A model generated the notes under the pieces. That model saw nothing but the letters and a program-made list of their open reading frames with translations. It searched no databases and was not told where the DNA came from. From Crocinitomicaceae bacterium (GTDB lineage: Bacteria; Bacteroidota; Bacteroidia; Flavobacteriales_D; Crocinitomicaceae): a stretch of DNA of 64,000 nt. The position numbers and the translations under genes are program-made. Position 1 is the stretch's first letter; each line of letters begins with the position of its first letter. Positions 20,985 to 30,385 of this stretch are shown one piece after another. The stretch spans positions 186,001-250,000 of the forward strand of contig JAMLHA010000001.1 of assembly GCA_023957475.1 (NCBI GenBank), read 5' to 3'.

Positions 20985-22256
20985 TTAATCAATTTTATCA
21001 AAACCAGTAAAAGGTCTTAAAACCTCTGGTATAATGATACCATCTTTTGTTTGATGATTTTCCAATAAAGAAGCCAAAATCCTTGGTAAAGCCAAAGCAG
21101 ATCCATTTAAAGTATGTACAAGTTGCGTTTTCTTATCAGCAGTTTTAAAGCGAAGTTTTAAGCGATTTGCTTGAAAAGTATCGAATCTTGAAACGGAAGA
21201 AACTTCTAACCATTTTTGTTGCGCTGCAGAATATACTTCAAAATCGTATGTCATAGCTGATGCAAATCCTGTATCGCCACCACATAATCTTAAAATACGG
21301 TATTGTAAACCTAGTTTTTCTAATAAACCTTTCACGTGCTCAAGCATTTCTTCAAGTGCTTTTGCAGTATTTGAAGGATGCTCAATACGTACAATTTCTA
21401 CTTTATCAAATTGATGTAAGCGATTTAAACCTCTCACATCTTTACCATAAGATCCAGCTTCTCTTCTGAAACATGGAGTATAGCCAGTCATTTTAATAGA
21501 GAAATCTTCTGATGGTAAAATTACATCACGGTAAATGTTTGTTAGTGGCACTTCGGCAGTTGGAATCATGTATAACCCATCAATAGGGATTTGATACATT
21601 TGACCTTCTTTGTCAGGAAGTTGACCAGTTCCAATACCTGACGCTTCATTTACAACATGAGGAGATAAGTATTCTGTATAACCAGATTTTTCAGCTTCAG
21701 AAAGGAAAAATGTGATCAATGCACGTTGTAACTTTGCGCCTTTTCCTTTGTAAAAAGGGAATCCAGCACCGGTTACTTTCACACCTAATTCAAAATCGAT
21801 TAAGTCAAATTTCTTAGCTAAATCCCAGTGAGGCATTGCTTCGAAATTATAATTAGGAGTTTTCCCCCATTCATATACTGTTTCGTTGTCTAATTCGTTT
21901 TTGCCAGCTTTAACTAATTCATTAGGCACGTTAGGTAAAAGATACATTAATTGTAGGATTTCCTTTTCCAATTCATCTACCTGACTTTTCAATTTTGCCT
22001 CTTGGTCTTTCAGTTTACTTACTTCAGATTTAGCTTTTTCAGCTTCCTCTTTTTTCCCATCCTTCATTAAAAGACCAATATTTTTTGCAGATGCATTCAT
22101 TTCAGAAAGAATTGATTCCATATTGGACTTTAATGATCTCCATGATTCATCTTTCGTTAAAATATCATCAATAATTGGTTTTGCATCGAAATGTCTTTTT
22201 TTAAGACCTTCAATAATTGCCTCTTTTTCTGAACGGATACGAGTAATTTCTAACAT
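20985..22256 (-). CDS. serS: Seryl-tRNA synthetase
   Basis: 423 residues, the usual length. The N-terminal long coiled coil (about 30-110) grips the tRNA variable arm. The class II core has motif 2 (TPCFRREAGSYGKDVRGL) and motif 3 (LNGSALALPRILASLLE). It charges tRNA-Ser with serine. It is convergent with the lipoprotein gene. Confidence 0.97.
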   Translation of the reverse strand: MLEITRIRSEKEAIIEGLKKRHFDAKPIIDDILTKDESWRSLKSNMESILSEMNASAKNIGLLMKDGKKEEAEKAKSEVSKLKDQEAKLKSQVDELEKEILQLMYLLPNVPNELVKAGKNELDNETVYEWGKTPNYNFEAMPHWDLAKKFDLIDFELGVKVTGAGFPFYKGKGAKLQRALITFFLSEAEKSGYTEYLSPHVVNEASGIGTGQLPDKEGQMYQIPIDGLYMIPTAEVPLTNIYRDVILPSEDFSIKMTGYTPCFRREAGSYGKDVRGLNRLHQFDKVEIVRIEHPSNTAKALEEMLEHVKGLLEKLGLQYRILRLCGGDTGFASAMTYDFEVYSAAQQKWLEVSSVSRFDTFQANRLKLRFKTADKKTQLVHTLNGSALALPRILASLLENHQTKDGIIIPEVLRPFTGFDKID

Positions 22257-22297
22257 GCTAATTTTATTAAAACAGTGCGAAATTAGTTATAAAAAGA

Positions 22298-22342
22298 AAA
22301 AGAGCATAATAATCAGTGATAATTCTGACTATTATACTCTTT
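22298..22342 (-). terminator. Terminator between the 65-residue gene and serS
   Basis: AAAAGAG-c-ATAATA-a-TCAG pairs with CTGA-c-TATTAT-a-CTCTTTT around GTGATAATT. On the minus strand it follows the small gene at 22362 and ends in T-rich sequence. Confidence 0.75.
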
Positions 22343-22361
22343 TATAAGATCTTTTTATTTG

Positions 22362-22559
22362 TTAGACAATAGCTTTTCTTTCAAAAGCCTCTTTAATAAT
22401 TAATGGATACAAGGAACCAAATTCAATTATACACCATTGTTTGAATTTAGTTATCTCTTCAGTGTCATTAATCCACTTTAGAGCTTTGTTCAGTTCCTTT
22501 TGAAACAATTTCGCATCAAAACTAACTTTTTTCAATACTTTTTTAGTAAGTTCTAACAT
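22362..22559 (-). CDS. Conserved-looking 65-residue protein of unknown function
   Basis: The ATG at 22559 gives MLELTKKVLKKVSFDAKLF and then QKELNKALKWINDTEEITKF...WCIIEFGSLYPLII. An earlier in-frame start would lie across the upstream terminator, so it is not used. It is helical, soluble and probably cytoplasmic. I do not recognise a named family. It stands alone between two terminators. Confidence 0.65.
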   Translation of the reverse strand: MLELTKKVLKKVSFDAKLFQKELNKALKWINDTEEITKFKQWCIIEFGSLYPLIIKEAFERKAIV

Positions 22560-22655
22560 GGTAATTAATTTTATAGTTTTAAGTTCAACTAAAGTACTAA
22601 TTATTTTTGAATTTAAGTATTTTTTATCGTTAATTATTTCACAAAAAAACATAAA

Positions 22656-22685
22656 AAAAGAGTGGGTTAAATTTCCCACTCTTTT
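22656..22685 (-). terminator. Terminator of the paaABCD operon
   Basis: AAAAGAGTGGG and CCCACTCTTTT pair perfectly over 11 bases around TTAAATTT, two bases downstream of the paaD stop, with T-rich sequence following on the minus strand. Confidence 0.92.
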
Positions 22686-22687
22686 AA

Positions 22688-23176
22688 TCATTTTAAGCAT
22701 TTGAAATATTCAAATGGTTCTAAACAATCCTTACATCGGAATTGTGCTTTACAGGCTGTACTTCCAAATTGAGAAACCATGTGTGTATTTGTTGAATTAC
22801 ACTGTGGACATTCAACTTTTGGAGGTTTCCCAAATAAAATACTTTTATCTAATTCTTCTGAAGGAGGTGCAATACCGTATTCTTTTAACTTAACTCTTCC
22901 TTTTTCAGAAATCCAATCCGTTGTCCAGGCTGGAGCTAAAACAGTTTTTACTTCATAATCTTGAATGCCCTTTGAATCTAGCATTTTCTCTATATCTTCT
23001 TCCATAACTCTCATTGCGGGGCAACCAGAATATGTTGGTGTTATAGTTACTTGTACTTTTTCATCAATTAGTTCAACATCTCTAACAACGCCAAGGTCAA
23101 CTAATGTTAAAACAGGTATTTCTGGATCGAATACTTCTTCTAAAAAATGCCATATTTCCCCTTTAGAGTACTTCAC
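22688..23176 (-). CDS. paaD: Phenylacetyl-CoA epoxidase maturation protein PaaD
   Basis: 162 residues. The N-terminal DUF59/MIP18 domain has DPEIPVLTLVDLGVVRDV and PTYSGCPAM. The C-terminal zinc-binding part has CPQC (about 125-128), Cys in STACKAQ, and CKDC. PaaD is needed for maturation of the PaaABCE monooxygenase, probably of its metal centre. Last gene of the leftward paaABCD operon, followed by a terminator. Confidence 0.93.
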   Translation of the reverse strand: MKYSKGEIWHFLEEVFDPEIPVLTLVDLGVVRDVELIDEKVQVTITPTYSGCPAMRVMEEDIEKMLDSKGIQDYEVKTVLAPAWTTDWISEKGRVKLKEYGIAPPSEELDKSILFGKPPKVECPQCNSTNTHMVSQFGSTACKAQFRCKDCLEPFEYFKCLK

Positions 23177-23195
23177 TTTTTCACAATTTTATCTG

Positions 23196-23948
23196 TTACC
23201 ACTTAGCGCCAGGATAAGCTCTTTGTAAGTATTGCATTTCTGCAAGGATATATCCTAAATTTTCAGAATGAAGTCCAGCTCTTCCTTTTCCGTATGACCA
23301 TCCATTTGTTGGTAAAGTTAAGGTTGCTTCCGTCAATACATTATTAACAGTTTTTTCCCATTCTTCTTTTATTTTAGAAATAGAAGGAATTATTCCAGCG
23401 GCTTCTAATGCTTTATCTGTTTCATCTTCATAAAACAATTCATCTGTATATCTCCATAGAGTATCAAGAGCATCTTGTGTACGTTTGTGAGATTCTTCAG
23501 TTCCATCTCCAAGACGAATAATCCACTCAGATGAATGTTTTAGGTGGTATTTTGTTTCTTTTAAAGATTTCTCAGCAATTGCAGCAACTTGTTCGTCAGA
23601 GCTCTTGGTTAAAGCTTCAAATAAAGGCTTTCTAAAAGCATCAAACAAGAATTGACGCATCATTGTTAAGGCAAAATCACCATTTGGTTGTTCTACTAAT
23701 AATGCATTTCTAAAATCATGTTCATAGCGTAAATATGCTAAGTCATCAGCATCTCTACCTGCTCCTTCAACCTTTCCGGCATACTCAAGAATAGATTGAG
23801 CTTGTCCGATAAAATCCAAAGCAAAGTTTGTTAATGCGATATCTTCTTCTAAGATAGGGCCATGACCACACCATTCAGATAGACGATGACCAATAATTAA
23901 ACTGTCATCACCTAAGCGAATTAAATATTTATATAAGTTCTGATTCAT
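23196..23948 (-). CDS. paaC: Phenylacetyl-CoA 1,2-epoxidase subunit PaaC
   Basis: 250 residues, the usual length. Ferritin-like four-helix protein with RLGDDSLIIGHRLSEWCGHGP near the start and KYHLKHSSEWIIRLGDGTEES in the middle. PaaC is the structural non-catalytic partner of PaaA in the epoxidase that activates the aromatic ring of phenylacetyl-CoA. Confidence 0.95.
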   Translation of the reverse strand: MNQNLYKYLIRLGDDSLIIGHRLSEWCGHGPILEEDIALTNFALDFIGQAQSILEYAGKVEGAGRDADDLAYLRYEHDFRNALLVEQPNGDFALTMMRQFLFDAFRKPLFEALTKSSDEQVAAIAEKSLKETKYHLKHSSEWIIRLGDGTEESHKRTQDALDTLWRYTDELFYEDETDKALEAAGIIPSISKIKEEWEKTVNNVLTEATLTLPTNGWSYGKGRAGLHSENLGYILAEMQYLQRAYPGAKW

Positions 23949-23964
23949 TTTTCTATCTTTTTAA

Positions 23965-24255
23965 TTACATATTTTTAACTCCATCTGGAATTACATAAAA
24001 AGTTGGGTGTCGATATGCTTTTGTATTTGCAGGATCGAAGAAAGCATCTGCGTCATTGGGATCAGAAGCAAAAACTTCATTTGTTTTCACAACCCAAATA
24101 CTTGTACCTTCAGAACGACGCGTATAAACATCGCGTGCATTTTCGATCGCCATTTTTGCATCAGCGGCGCGTAAACTACCAGCGTGCTTGTGACTCATTC
24201 CAGCTTTACTACTAATAAACACCTCCCATAGAGGCCAATTTGCATTTTCAGACAT
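23965..24255 (-). CDS. paaB: Phenylacetyl-CoA 1,2-epoxidase subunit PaaB
   Basis: 96 residues with PLWEVFISSKAGMSHKHAGS and NARDVYTRRSEGTSIWVV, the PaaB family pattern. It is a small bridging subunit of the epoxidase and lies between paaA and paaC in the usual order. Confidence 0.95.
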   Translation of the reverse strand: MSENANWPLWEVFISSKAGMSHKHAGSLRAADAKMAIENARDVYTRRSEGTSIWVVKTNEVFASDPNDADAFFDPANTKAYRHPTFYVIPDGVKNM

Positions 24256-24291
24256 AATTTTCTTTGTTTAGTTAATAATTTTTAATTGAGC

Positions 24292-25233
24292 TTAGGCTCT
24301 TTTTTCCTTTTTTTCTTGTTTTTTAGCATAAGCGGCTGCAGCTTCTCTAACCCACATACCATCTTCTTTTGCTTTTCTTCTTGCATCTAAACGCTCTTTG
24401 TTGCACGGTCCATTACCATTTACAACTTGCCAAAATTCATCCCAATTCATTTCGCCATATTCATAATGACCTGTTGACTCGTTGAATTTTAAGTCTGCAT
24501 CTGGAACTTTTAAGCCTATCAACTCAGCTTGAGGTGCAGTTGCATCAACAAATTGTTGACGAAGTTCATCATTTGTAAAACGCTTAATTTTCCATTTCAT
24601 TGATTGAGCAGAGTGTTTAGAATCATTGTCACTTGGACCAAACATCATCATTGCTGGCCACCAAAAACGATTCAATGCATCTTGAGCCATTGCTTTTTGT
24701 TCTGGTGTACCATTCGCTAAATGTGTCATAATTTCATACCCTTGACGTTGGTGGAAAGATTCTTCTTTACAGATTCTAACCATTGAGCGCGCATACGGAC
24801 CATAAGAACATCTGGATAATGGAATTTGGTTCATAATAGCAGCGCCATCAACCAACCAACCAATAGCTCCCATATCAGCCCAAGTTAAAGCAGGGTAATT
24901 GAATATTGAAGAGTACTTAGCTTTTCCAGAGTGTAAGTCATCAATAGTGTCTTCTCTATCTACACCTAAAGTTTCGCATGCACTGTATAAATACAATCCG
25001 TGTCCAGCTTCATCTTGCACTTTTGCAAGCAAAATTTGTTTTCTTCTCAAACTTGGAGCTCGTGTAATCCAATTGCCTTCTGGAAGCATACCCACAGTTT
25101 CTGAATGAGCGTGTTGAGAAATTTGACGAATCAACAAATTTCTGTAAGCATCTGGCATCCAATCTCTTGGCTCAATTTTAATTTCGTTATCAATTTTTTC
25201 TTGAAATTGACGTTCTAATTCTTCATTACTCAT
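24292..25233 (-). CDS. paaA: Phenylacetyl-CoA 1,2-epoxidase catalytic subunit PaaA
   Basis: 313 residues. A ferritin-like diiron oxygenase with the metal-site helices [17 protein letters not shown] and [15 protein letters not shown] (E-x-x-H patterns). It inserts oxygen into the ring of phenylacetyl-CoA. First gene of the leftward operon; the -7 box TAGATTTG lies at 25269-25262 on the minus strand. The reductase paaE is divergent, across 175 bases. Confidence 0.96.
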   Translation of the reverse strand: MSNEELERQFQEKIDNEIKIEPRDWMPDAYRNLLIRQISQHAHSETVGMLPEGNWITRAPSLRRKQILLAKVQDEAGHGLYLYSACETLGVDREDTIDDLHSGKAKYSSIFNYPALTWADMGAIGWLVDGAAIMNQIPLSRCSYGPYARSMVRICKEESFHQRQGYEIMTHLANGTPEQKAMAQDALNRFWWPAMMMFGPSDNDSKHSAQSMKWKIKRFTNDELRQQFVDATAPQAELIGLKVPDADLKFNESTGHYEYGEMNWDEFWQVVNGNGPCNKERLDARRKAKEDGMWVREAAAAYAKKQEKKEKRA

Positions 25234-25353
25234 AAATCTTACCTTTTTATCCTAATTACAACAAATCTATAAAAATAATTGAAAAACATGTTTAAAATAA
25301 TAAAAATCTATAACTTTTTAACATAAAAACACAGTATAGTTAGTTTTTGTTTT

Positions 25354-25385
25354 TTTGATAGATTTATATAAAATGACTATATTTG
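25354..25385 (+). promoter_or_regulatory. Promoter of paaE
   Basis: TTTG at 25354-25357, a 20-base spacer and TATATTTG at 25378-25385 form a consensus Bacteroidota promoter. The start point should be near 25392, 17 bases before the ATG. Confidence 0.85.
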
Positions 25386-25408
25386 CACCCTAAAATAATA
25401 AAAGGCGA

Positions 25409-26488
25409 ATGGGATTTTTTGGTAATTTAGTAAAGAAGGAAACAGCAGACAAAGCACCTAAGGGTTTTCATCAGTTGACTGTAAAACAGATTAATCGTTT
25501 GACAGCAGATTCTGTTGAAGTTGTTTTTTCTATACCTGAAGAATTAAAGGAAGAGTATAAATTTATACCTGGTCAATATGTTACTCTAGATCTAAAGATT
25601 GATGGTAAAGAAGAAAGAAGATCTTATTCAATTTGTAGCAAAAAGGGTGAAGATGTTGCCATCGCGGTGAAGGAGGTTAAAGGTGGAAAGGTTTCGCCAT
25701 TTATCAATAAAGAATTAAAAGTAGGTCAAGAAATATTGGTTTCAAAACCTGAAGGTCGTTTCATGATGAAAGAAGTAAAGAACATTGTTGGTATAGCAGC
25801 AGGTTCTGGTATTACTCCGATTATCAGTATGGCTTATGAAATTGAGGATTCTGAAGGCTCTTCAATGAAATTATTGTTTGCAAATAAAACCGAGAATGAC
25901 ATCATTTTTAGAAATCAATTGGATGGTTTCCAAAAAACCTCAAAACGTTATTTCTTGACCCAAGAAAAGAAAGACGGATTTGATTATGGAAGAATTACAA
26001 AAGATGCTTTTGTAAATTTTATCAAAGAAGATTTAGATGTTTTAAAATCAGATGGTTTTTATGTTTGTGGTCCCGAAGAAATGATCAATAACGTGAAAGC
26101 TGCATTGGAAATGTTTGGTGTTCCTTCATCTAAAATTCATTTTGAATTGTATGTTGTTGATAACGAGTCTAATAATAAGGATAAGAAAACAGTTGAAGGA
26201 TTCAAAGGACTAGCTACTGTTAAGGCTATCATTGATGATGATGTGTATGAATTTCAAATGGATGGAAGCAAAACCACTGTATTAGATGCTGCTCTTGATG
26301 ATGGTGCTGACGCTCCTTATTCATGTAAAGGAGGTGTTTGTTGTACATGTAGAGCAAAAGTTATAGAAGGTGGAGCAGTAATGAAATTAAATTATACATT
26401 AACGGAAGAGGAAGTCAGTCAAGGGTATATCCTTACTTGCCAAGCAATACCAACAACTGAAACACTGACAGTTTCATACGATGACTAA
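25409..26488 (+). CDS. paaE: Phenylacetyl-CoA epoxidase reductase PaaE
   Basis: 359 residues. FAD domain with RRSYSIC (70-76), NAD(P) domain with GIAAGSGITPI (128-138) and YVCGPEEMI (218-226), and a C-terminal plant-type 2Fe-2S domain with Cys306, Cys311, Cys314 and Cys344. It passes electrons from NADPH to the diiron site of PaaA. It is transcribed away from paaABCD and overlaps the next gene by 8 bases. Confidence 0.95.
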   Translation: MGFFGNLVKKETADKAPKGFHQLTVKQINRLTADSVEVVFSIPEELKEEYKFIPGQYVTLDLKIDGKEERRSYSICSKKGEDVAIAVKEVKGGKVSPFINKELKVGQEILVSKPEGRFMMKEVKNIVGIAAGSGITPIISMAYEIEDSEGSSMKLLFANKTENDIIFRNQLDGFQKTSKRYFLTQEKKDGFDYGRITKDAFVNFIKEDLDVLKSDGFYVCGPEEMINNVKAALEMFGVPSSKIHFELYVVDNESNNKDKKTVEGFKGLATVKAIIDDDVYEFQMDGSKTTVLDAALDDGADAPYSCKGGVCCTCRAKVIEGGAVMKLNYTLTEEEVSQGYILTCQAIPTTETLTVSYDD

Positions 26489-27170
26489 AACAATTGTAAA
26501 TATTGGTTCGTCTAGAGGAATTGGAAAATCTATTATTGATTTCTTAGCCAAAGATGATTCAGTGAAGATTTACGCCTTATCTAGAAATGAAGAGAAAATG
26601 CGTAAACAATTTGCTAAGTACAAAAACGTTGAATGTAAATTCTTTGATTTAAACGCAAAAGACTTAAGAGGTCAATTAGAATATATTTTCTCTAAGGTGG
26701 ATAAAATAGATGTTCTTATTAATAATGCTGGTTACTTGGTTAACAAACCGTTTGAATCACTCACAAGAAGAGATTTTGAATTGTCATATCAAGTCAATGT
26801 TATTGGTATTATGGAAACGGTTCAGTGTTTACTACCGAAACTTGAACATGGGGCACACATTGTCAACATTAGCTCGATGGGAGGTTTTCAAGGTACTGTT
26901 AAATTCCCAGGCTTAGTAGCATATTCAACAGCAAAAGCAGCAATTGTTTGTTTTACAGAATTATTTGCAGAAGAATTTAAGGGTTCAACTATTAAAATGA
27001 ATTGCCTTTGTTTAGGTGCAGTTCAAACAGAGATGCTTCAAGAAGCTTTTCCTGGATATGAGGCACTAGTTTCTCCAGAACAAATGGCTGAATATATAGG
27101 TAATTTTGCTCTTACTGCACATCAATGGATGAACGGTAGAATTGTACCTGTTTCATTGTCAACACCTTGA
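26481..27170 (+). CDS. Short-chain dehydrogenase/reductase
   Basis: 229 residues. NAD(P)-binding NIGSSRGIGKSI at the start, LINNAGYLV, the catalytic Ser in NISSMGGFQG, and the active-site Y-x-x-x-K (YSTAKA). This is the classical SDR fold. The 8-base overlap with paaE suggests co-expression. It might act in phenylacetate or fatty-acid-like metabolism, but the substrate cannot be read from the sequence. Confidence 0.88.
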   Translation: MTKTIVNIGSSRGIGKSIIDFLAKDDSVKIYALSRNEEKMRKQFAKYKNVECKFFDLNAKDLRGQLEYIFSKVDKIDVLINNAGYLVNKPFESLTRRDFELSYQVNVIGIMETVQCLLPKLEHGAHIVNISSMGGFQGTVKFPGLVAYSTAKAAIVCFTELFAEEFKGSTIKMNCLCLGAVQTEMLQEAFPGYEALVSPEQMAEYIGNFALTAHQWMNGRIVPVSLSTP

Positions 27171-27197
27171 TAATATCACTTTTACTCTATACCTTTG
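27167..27197 (+). promoter_or_regulatory. Promoter of dinB
   Basis: TTG at 27167-27169, a 20-base spacer and TACCTTTG at 27190-27197. Transcription would start near 27204, leaving only a few bases before the ATG at 27208, so the mRNA is almost leaderless. Confidence 0.75.
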
Positions 27198-27207
27198 TAT
27201 AGATGTT

Positions 27208-28302
27208 ATGCGAAAAATAATCCACATAGATATGGATGCTTTTTATGCGTCTGTGGAGCAAAGGGATAATCCTTCGTTGCGTGGCAAGCCTATTGCTGTT
27301 GGTTATTGTGGGCCTAGGGGAGTTGTTGCTACTGCGAGTTACGAAGCTCGTAAATTTGGTGTTCGTTCCGCAATGGCTTCTCAATTAGCTTTAAAAAAAT
27401 GTCCTCAGTTAATATTTATGTCACCACGTTTTGATGTATATAAATCCGTGTCTTATCAAATTCGTGATATCTTTTCGGAATATACCGATATGGTGGAACC
27501 TCTTTCTTTGGATGAGGCATACCTAGACGTGACAACTAATCATAAAAATATTCCTTATGCTATGGATATCGCAATGGAAATTAAGGAAAGAATTTACCGA
27601 GAAACGCATCTAACTGCTTCTGCTGGTGTATCTATAAATAAATTTTTAGCAAAAATTGCGTCAGATTATAATAAACCGAATGGTATATTTATCATTGGTC
27701 CCAAAAAAGCGGAAACATTTATTGAAGAATTATCAATAGAAAATTTTTTTGGAATTGGTAAGAAGACAGCTGAAAGAATGCATCAGATGAATATCTTTAC
27801 TGGTAAGGATTTAAAGAACCATTCGGAGGAGTTTTTAGTTCATAATTTTGGAAATTTAGGGAAGGTTTACTACCTCAATGCTAGAGCTATTGATAATCGA
27901 ATTGTAAATCCTAATAAAATTAGAAAGTCCATTGGTGTTGAGTGGACTTTTGAAACAGATACCAATGAAGTTTCAATTCTAGAAAATGAATTAGAATTGG
28001 CATCAACAGAGCTTACTGAAAGGATAAAAAAATATTCATTCAAAGGAAAAACCCTTACTTTAAAAGTTAAATACAATGATTTCACGACTTTGTCGAGAAG
28101 TAAAACAAAGCATGAAAATATTGATGATTTTGAAGATATCTACCATCTTTCAAAAGAATTACTAATGCAAGTTCCGTTAGATCTTAAAATTCGACTAATA
28201 GGAATTTCTATAAAAACGAATGAAAAGGAATTGGAGGTAGATGAGATTATTGAAAACTCAGTAACTCAATTAGAGATTCCATTCAAAGAAGATTTAGGTT
28301 AG
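27208..28302 (+). CDS. dinB: DNA polymerase IV (Y-family)
   Basis: 364 residues with the start at 27208 (MRKIIHIDMDAFYASVEQ); the open frame extends upstream but the promoter lies there. Catalytic acidic residues are in HIDMDAFY and SLDEAYLDV, the steric-gate region is FYASVE, and the helix-hairpin-helix FGIGKKTAERM and the little-finger domain (about 235-340) follow. It makes translesion DNA synthesis. The end overlaps the convergent regulator gene by 4 bases. Confidence 0.95.
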   Translation: MRKIIHIDMDAFYASVEQRDNPSLRGKPIAVGYCGPRGVVATASYEARKFGVRSAMASQLALKKCPQLIFMSPRFDVYKSVSYQIRDIFSEYTDMVEPLSLDEAYLDVTTNHKNIPYAMDIAMEIKERIYRETHLTASAGVSINKFLAKIASDYNKPNGIFIIGPKKAETFIEELSIENFFGIGKKTAERMHQMNIFTGKDLKNHSEEFLVHNFGNLGKVYYLNARAIDNRIVNPNKIRKSIGVEWTFETDTNEVSILENELELASTELTERIKKYSFKGKTLTLKVKYNDFTTLSRSKTKHENIDDFEDIYHLSKELLMQVPLDLKIRLIGISIKTNEKELEVDEIIENSVTQLEIPFKEDLG

Positions 28303-28706
28303 AAGAGATTTAACCGGTAAAAATTGATATTATTTTGGTAAAATCCTTGTAAGAAACTGATTCTCTCGTTGTCATTTAAATCTACCAATTCATTTATTTT
28401 ATGAATAAATTTTTCGAGAAATTCTATAGCAGGTTTGTTTAAGCGATATCGTAAACAACTTCTTCGATCTTTTGTAATAAGTTTTGTTTTAAGAATACCA
28501 GAATTAACCAATTGTTTTAAATGCTCAGACTTTGTTGATTGAGCTAGGTCTATGCCGTCAAATACTTCTTCAAAATCGAGATCTTGACCATTTGCTTCAA
28601 TTAATTTTTCAACAACAGCGTATCTTGCAGGATGTGCAAGAGCTTTGAAAAAGTTTGCGAATTGAATTTGTTTTTCGGTGTATGTTTCATATTTAGTTGC
28701 GCCCAT
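28299..28706 (-). CDS. ArsR-family transcriptional regulator
   Basis: 135 residues. Winged helix with FFKALAHPARYAVVEKLI, then AQSTKSEHLKQLVNSGILK as the recognition region and RSCLRYRLN as the wing. No CxC metal motif is seen, so it is probably not a metal sensor of the SmtB type. The palindrome at 28786-28805 upstream could be its own operator. Confidence 0.88.
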   Translation of the reverse strand: MGATKYETYTEKQIQFANFFKALAHPARYAVVEKLIEANGQDLDFEEVFDGIDLAQSTKSEHLKQLVNSGILKTKLITKDRRSCLRYRLNKPAIEFLEKFIHKINELVDLNDNERISFLQGFYQNNINFYRLNLF

Positions 28707-28785
28707 TTGTTATGTGTTAAAAGGTTTGGTTATCCTAATTTAAGAAATAAAATGAAATGGAACAAATTTTTTTATAAAAATATCT

Positions 28786-28805
28786 ATATCGGGATATTCC
28801 GATAT
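28786..28805. promoter_or_regulatory. Perfect palindrome, copy 1, candidate operator
   Basis: ATATCGGGATATTCCGATAT has arms ATATCGG/CCGATAT around GATATT and is followed by GAC. The same 23 bases recur at 36599-36621. It lies 80 bases upstream of the ArsR-type gene and about 125 bases upstream of dut. Confidence 0.6.
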
Positions 28806-28897
28806 GACAAACTAGTATTTCGATAAGCTTTACCTTTTCAACAAATAGCACCTAACAACTTTATCTATATTATCTTTTTTTTTCTTCATCCTTTACA

Positions 28898-28905
28898 TAC
28901 ATTTG
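28898..28905 (+). promoter_or_regulatory. -7 box of the dut operon
   Basis: TACATTTG matches TAnnTTTG. It covers an in-frame TTG at 28903, which therefore cannot be the start of dut; the GTG at 28930 fits. Confidence 0.65.
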
Positions 28906-28929
28906 TTAGTTATTGATAAACTAAATGAA

Positions 28930-29364
28930 GTGAAAGTAAAAGTTATTAATCGCTCTAAGCACGCCATTCCTCAATATGAGACTATAAGTTCTGCAGGAAT
29001 GGATGTTCGTGCAAACATTGATGAACCAATCGTATTAGAATCTTTAGAACGTACATTAATTAAAACAGGTTTGTTTATTGAGTTGCCGCATGGGTTTGAA
29101 TGTCAAGTTCGACCAAGAAGTGGGTTGGCATTAAAAAAAGGAATAACAGTTTTAAATACTCCTGGCACGATTGATGCTGATTATAGAGGAGAAATAGGTG
29201 TAATTCTAATAAATCTATCAAAAGAACGTTTTGTAATTGAAGATGGAGAAAGAATAGCACAATTAGTTTTTGCAAAACATGAACAAGCAGAATTTATAGA
29301 AGTTGAAATGCTTTCAGATACAGAGAGAGGTGCTGGAGGGTTTGGAAGTACAGGTGTAAAATAA
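28930..29364 (+). CDS. dut: dUTP diphosphatase (dUTPase)
   Basis: 144 residues from the GTG at 28930, chosen because the upstream TTG lies in the promoter; this gives [12 protein letters not shown] as the start. All five trimeric dUTPase motifs are present: [40 protein letters not shown] and [10 protein letters not shown]. It turns dUTP to dUMP and keeps uracil out of DNA. First gene of the envelope-linked cluster running to 34166. Confidence 0.95.
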   Translation: MKVKVINRSKHAIPQYETISSAGMDVRANIDEPIVLESLERTLIKTGLFIELPHGFECQVRPRSGLALKKGITVLNTPGTIDADYRGEIGVILINLSKERFVIEDGERIAQLVFAKHEQAEFIEVEMLSDTERGAGGFGSTGVK

Positions 29365-29374
29365 AAAAGAGAAC

Positions 29375-30385
29375 ATGAACATTATAATACCAATGGCAGG
29401 AAGAGGTAGTCGTTTAAGACCACACACACTAACAATTCCAAAGCCACTTGTACCAGTAGGAGGTAAGCCAATTGTACATCGATTAGCAGAAAGTATTGCC
29501 GAAGTATTGAACAATAAAATTGATACAATTTCTTTTGTAATTGGAGATTTCGGTGAAGAAGTTGAAAGTGAATTAATTAAAGTAGCAGAAAAATTAGGCG
29601 CCAAAGGATCAATTCATTATCAGAATGAACCTCTTGGAACAGCTCATGCAGTGTTGTGTGCAAAAGAGAATTTGCACGGACCAACTGTTGTTGCTTTTGC
29701 AGATACATTATTTAAAGCAGATTTTAAAATTAATCCAGAAGATGACGGTATTCTTTGGGTGAAGCAAATAGATGATCCTTCAGCTTTCGGTGTAGTAAAA
29801 CTGAATGCAAATAATGAAATAACTGACTTTGTTGAAAAACCTAAAGAGTTTGTGTCCGATTTAGCAATGATTGGTATCTATTATTTCAGAGAAGGAGAGA
29901 AACTTCGAACAGAATTAGAATACTTAATAGATAATAATATTATCAAAAGTGGTGAATATCAATTACCAGATGCGTTGAGACGCTTGACAGAGAGTGGATA
30001 TAAATTCAAGCCAGGCAAGGTGATTGAATGGTTGGATTGTGGAAATAAAGAAGTGACAGTTTATACAAATCAACGGGTTTTGGAACACGATAAAGAGCAG
30101 GGGAAATTATATAGAGCAACATCTGCTAAAGTTGAAAATTCAACAGTGATAGAACCTTGTTATATCGGAGATAATGCAGTTATTTTAAATTCAATTGTTG
30201 GACCCCATGTTTCTGTGGGTGTCAATAGTAAAATTGAAAATACCGTAATAAGTAATACAATCATTCAAGATCATTCGACAGTTAAAAATTCAGTCGTTGC
30301 AAATTCAATGATAGGCTCACATGCACATTATAATGCAACCGCTAAAGATTTAAGTATAGGAGATTATACATCAATTAAAGAATGA
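29375..30385 (+). CDS. Sugar-1-phosphate nucleotidyltransferase (RmlA/GlmU-like)
   Basis: 336 residues. The nucleotide-binding signature is IIPMAGRGSRLRPHTLTIPKPLVPV at the start; later NEPLGTAHAVL, FADTLF, and GMI/YYF segments of the transferase fold. The C-terminal 80 residues form left-handed beta-helix hexapeptides (IGDNAVILNSIVG, VGVNSKIENTVIS). It makes an activated sugar, probably for cell-wall or surface polysaccharide; the exact sugar is not clear. It overlaps the next gene by ATGA. Confidence 0.9.
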   Translation: MNIIIPMAGRGSRLRPHTLTIPKPLVPVGGKPIVHRLAESIAEVLNNKIDTISFVIGDFGEEVESELIKVAEKLGAKGSIHYQNEPLGTAHAVLCAKENLHGPTVVAFADTLFKADFKINPEDDGILWVKQIDDPSAFGVVKLNANNEITDFVEKPKEFVSDLAMIGIYYFREGEKLRTELEYLIDNNIIKSGEYQLPDALRRLTESGYKFKPGKVIEWLDCGNKEVTVYTNQRVLEHDKEQGKLYRATSAKVENSTVIEPCYIGDNAVILNSIVGPHVSVGVNSKIENTVISNTIIQDHSTVKNSVVANSMIGSHAHYNATAKDLSIGDYTSIKE

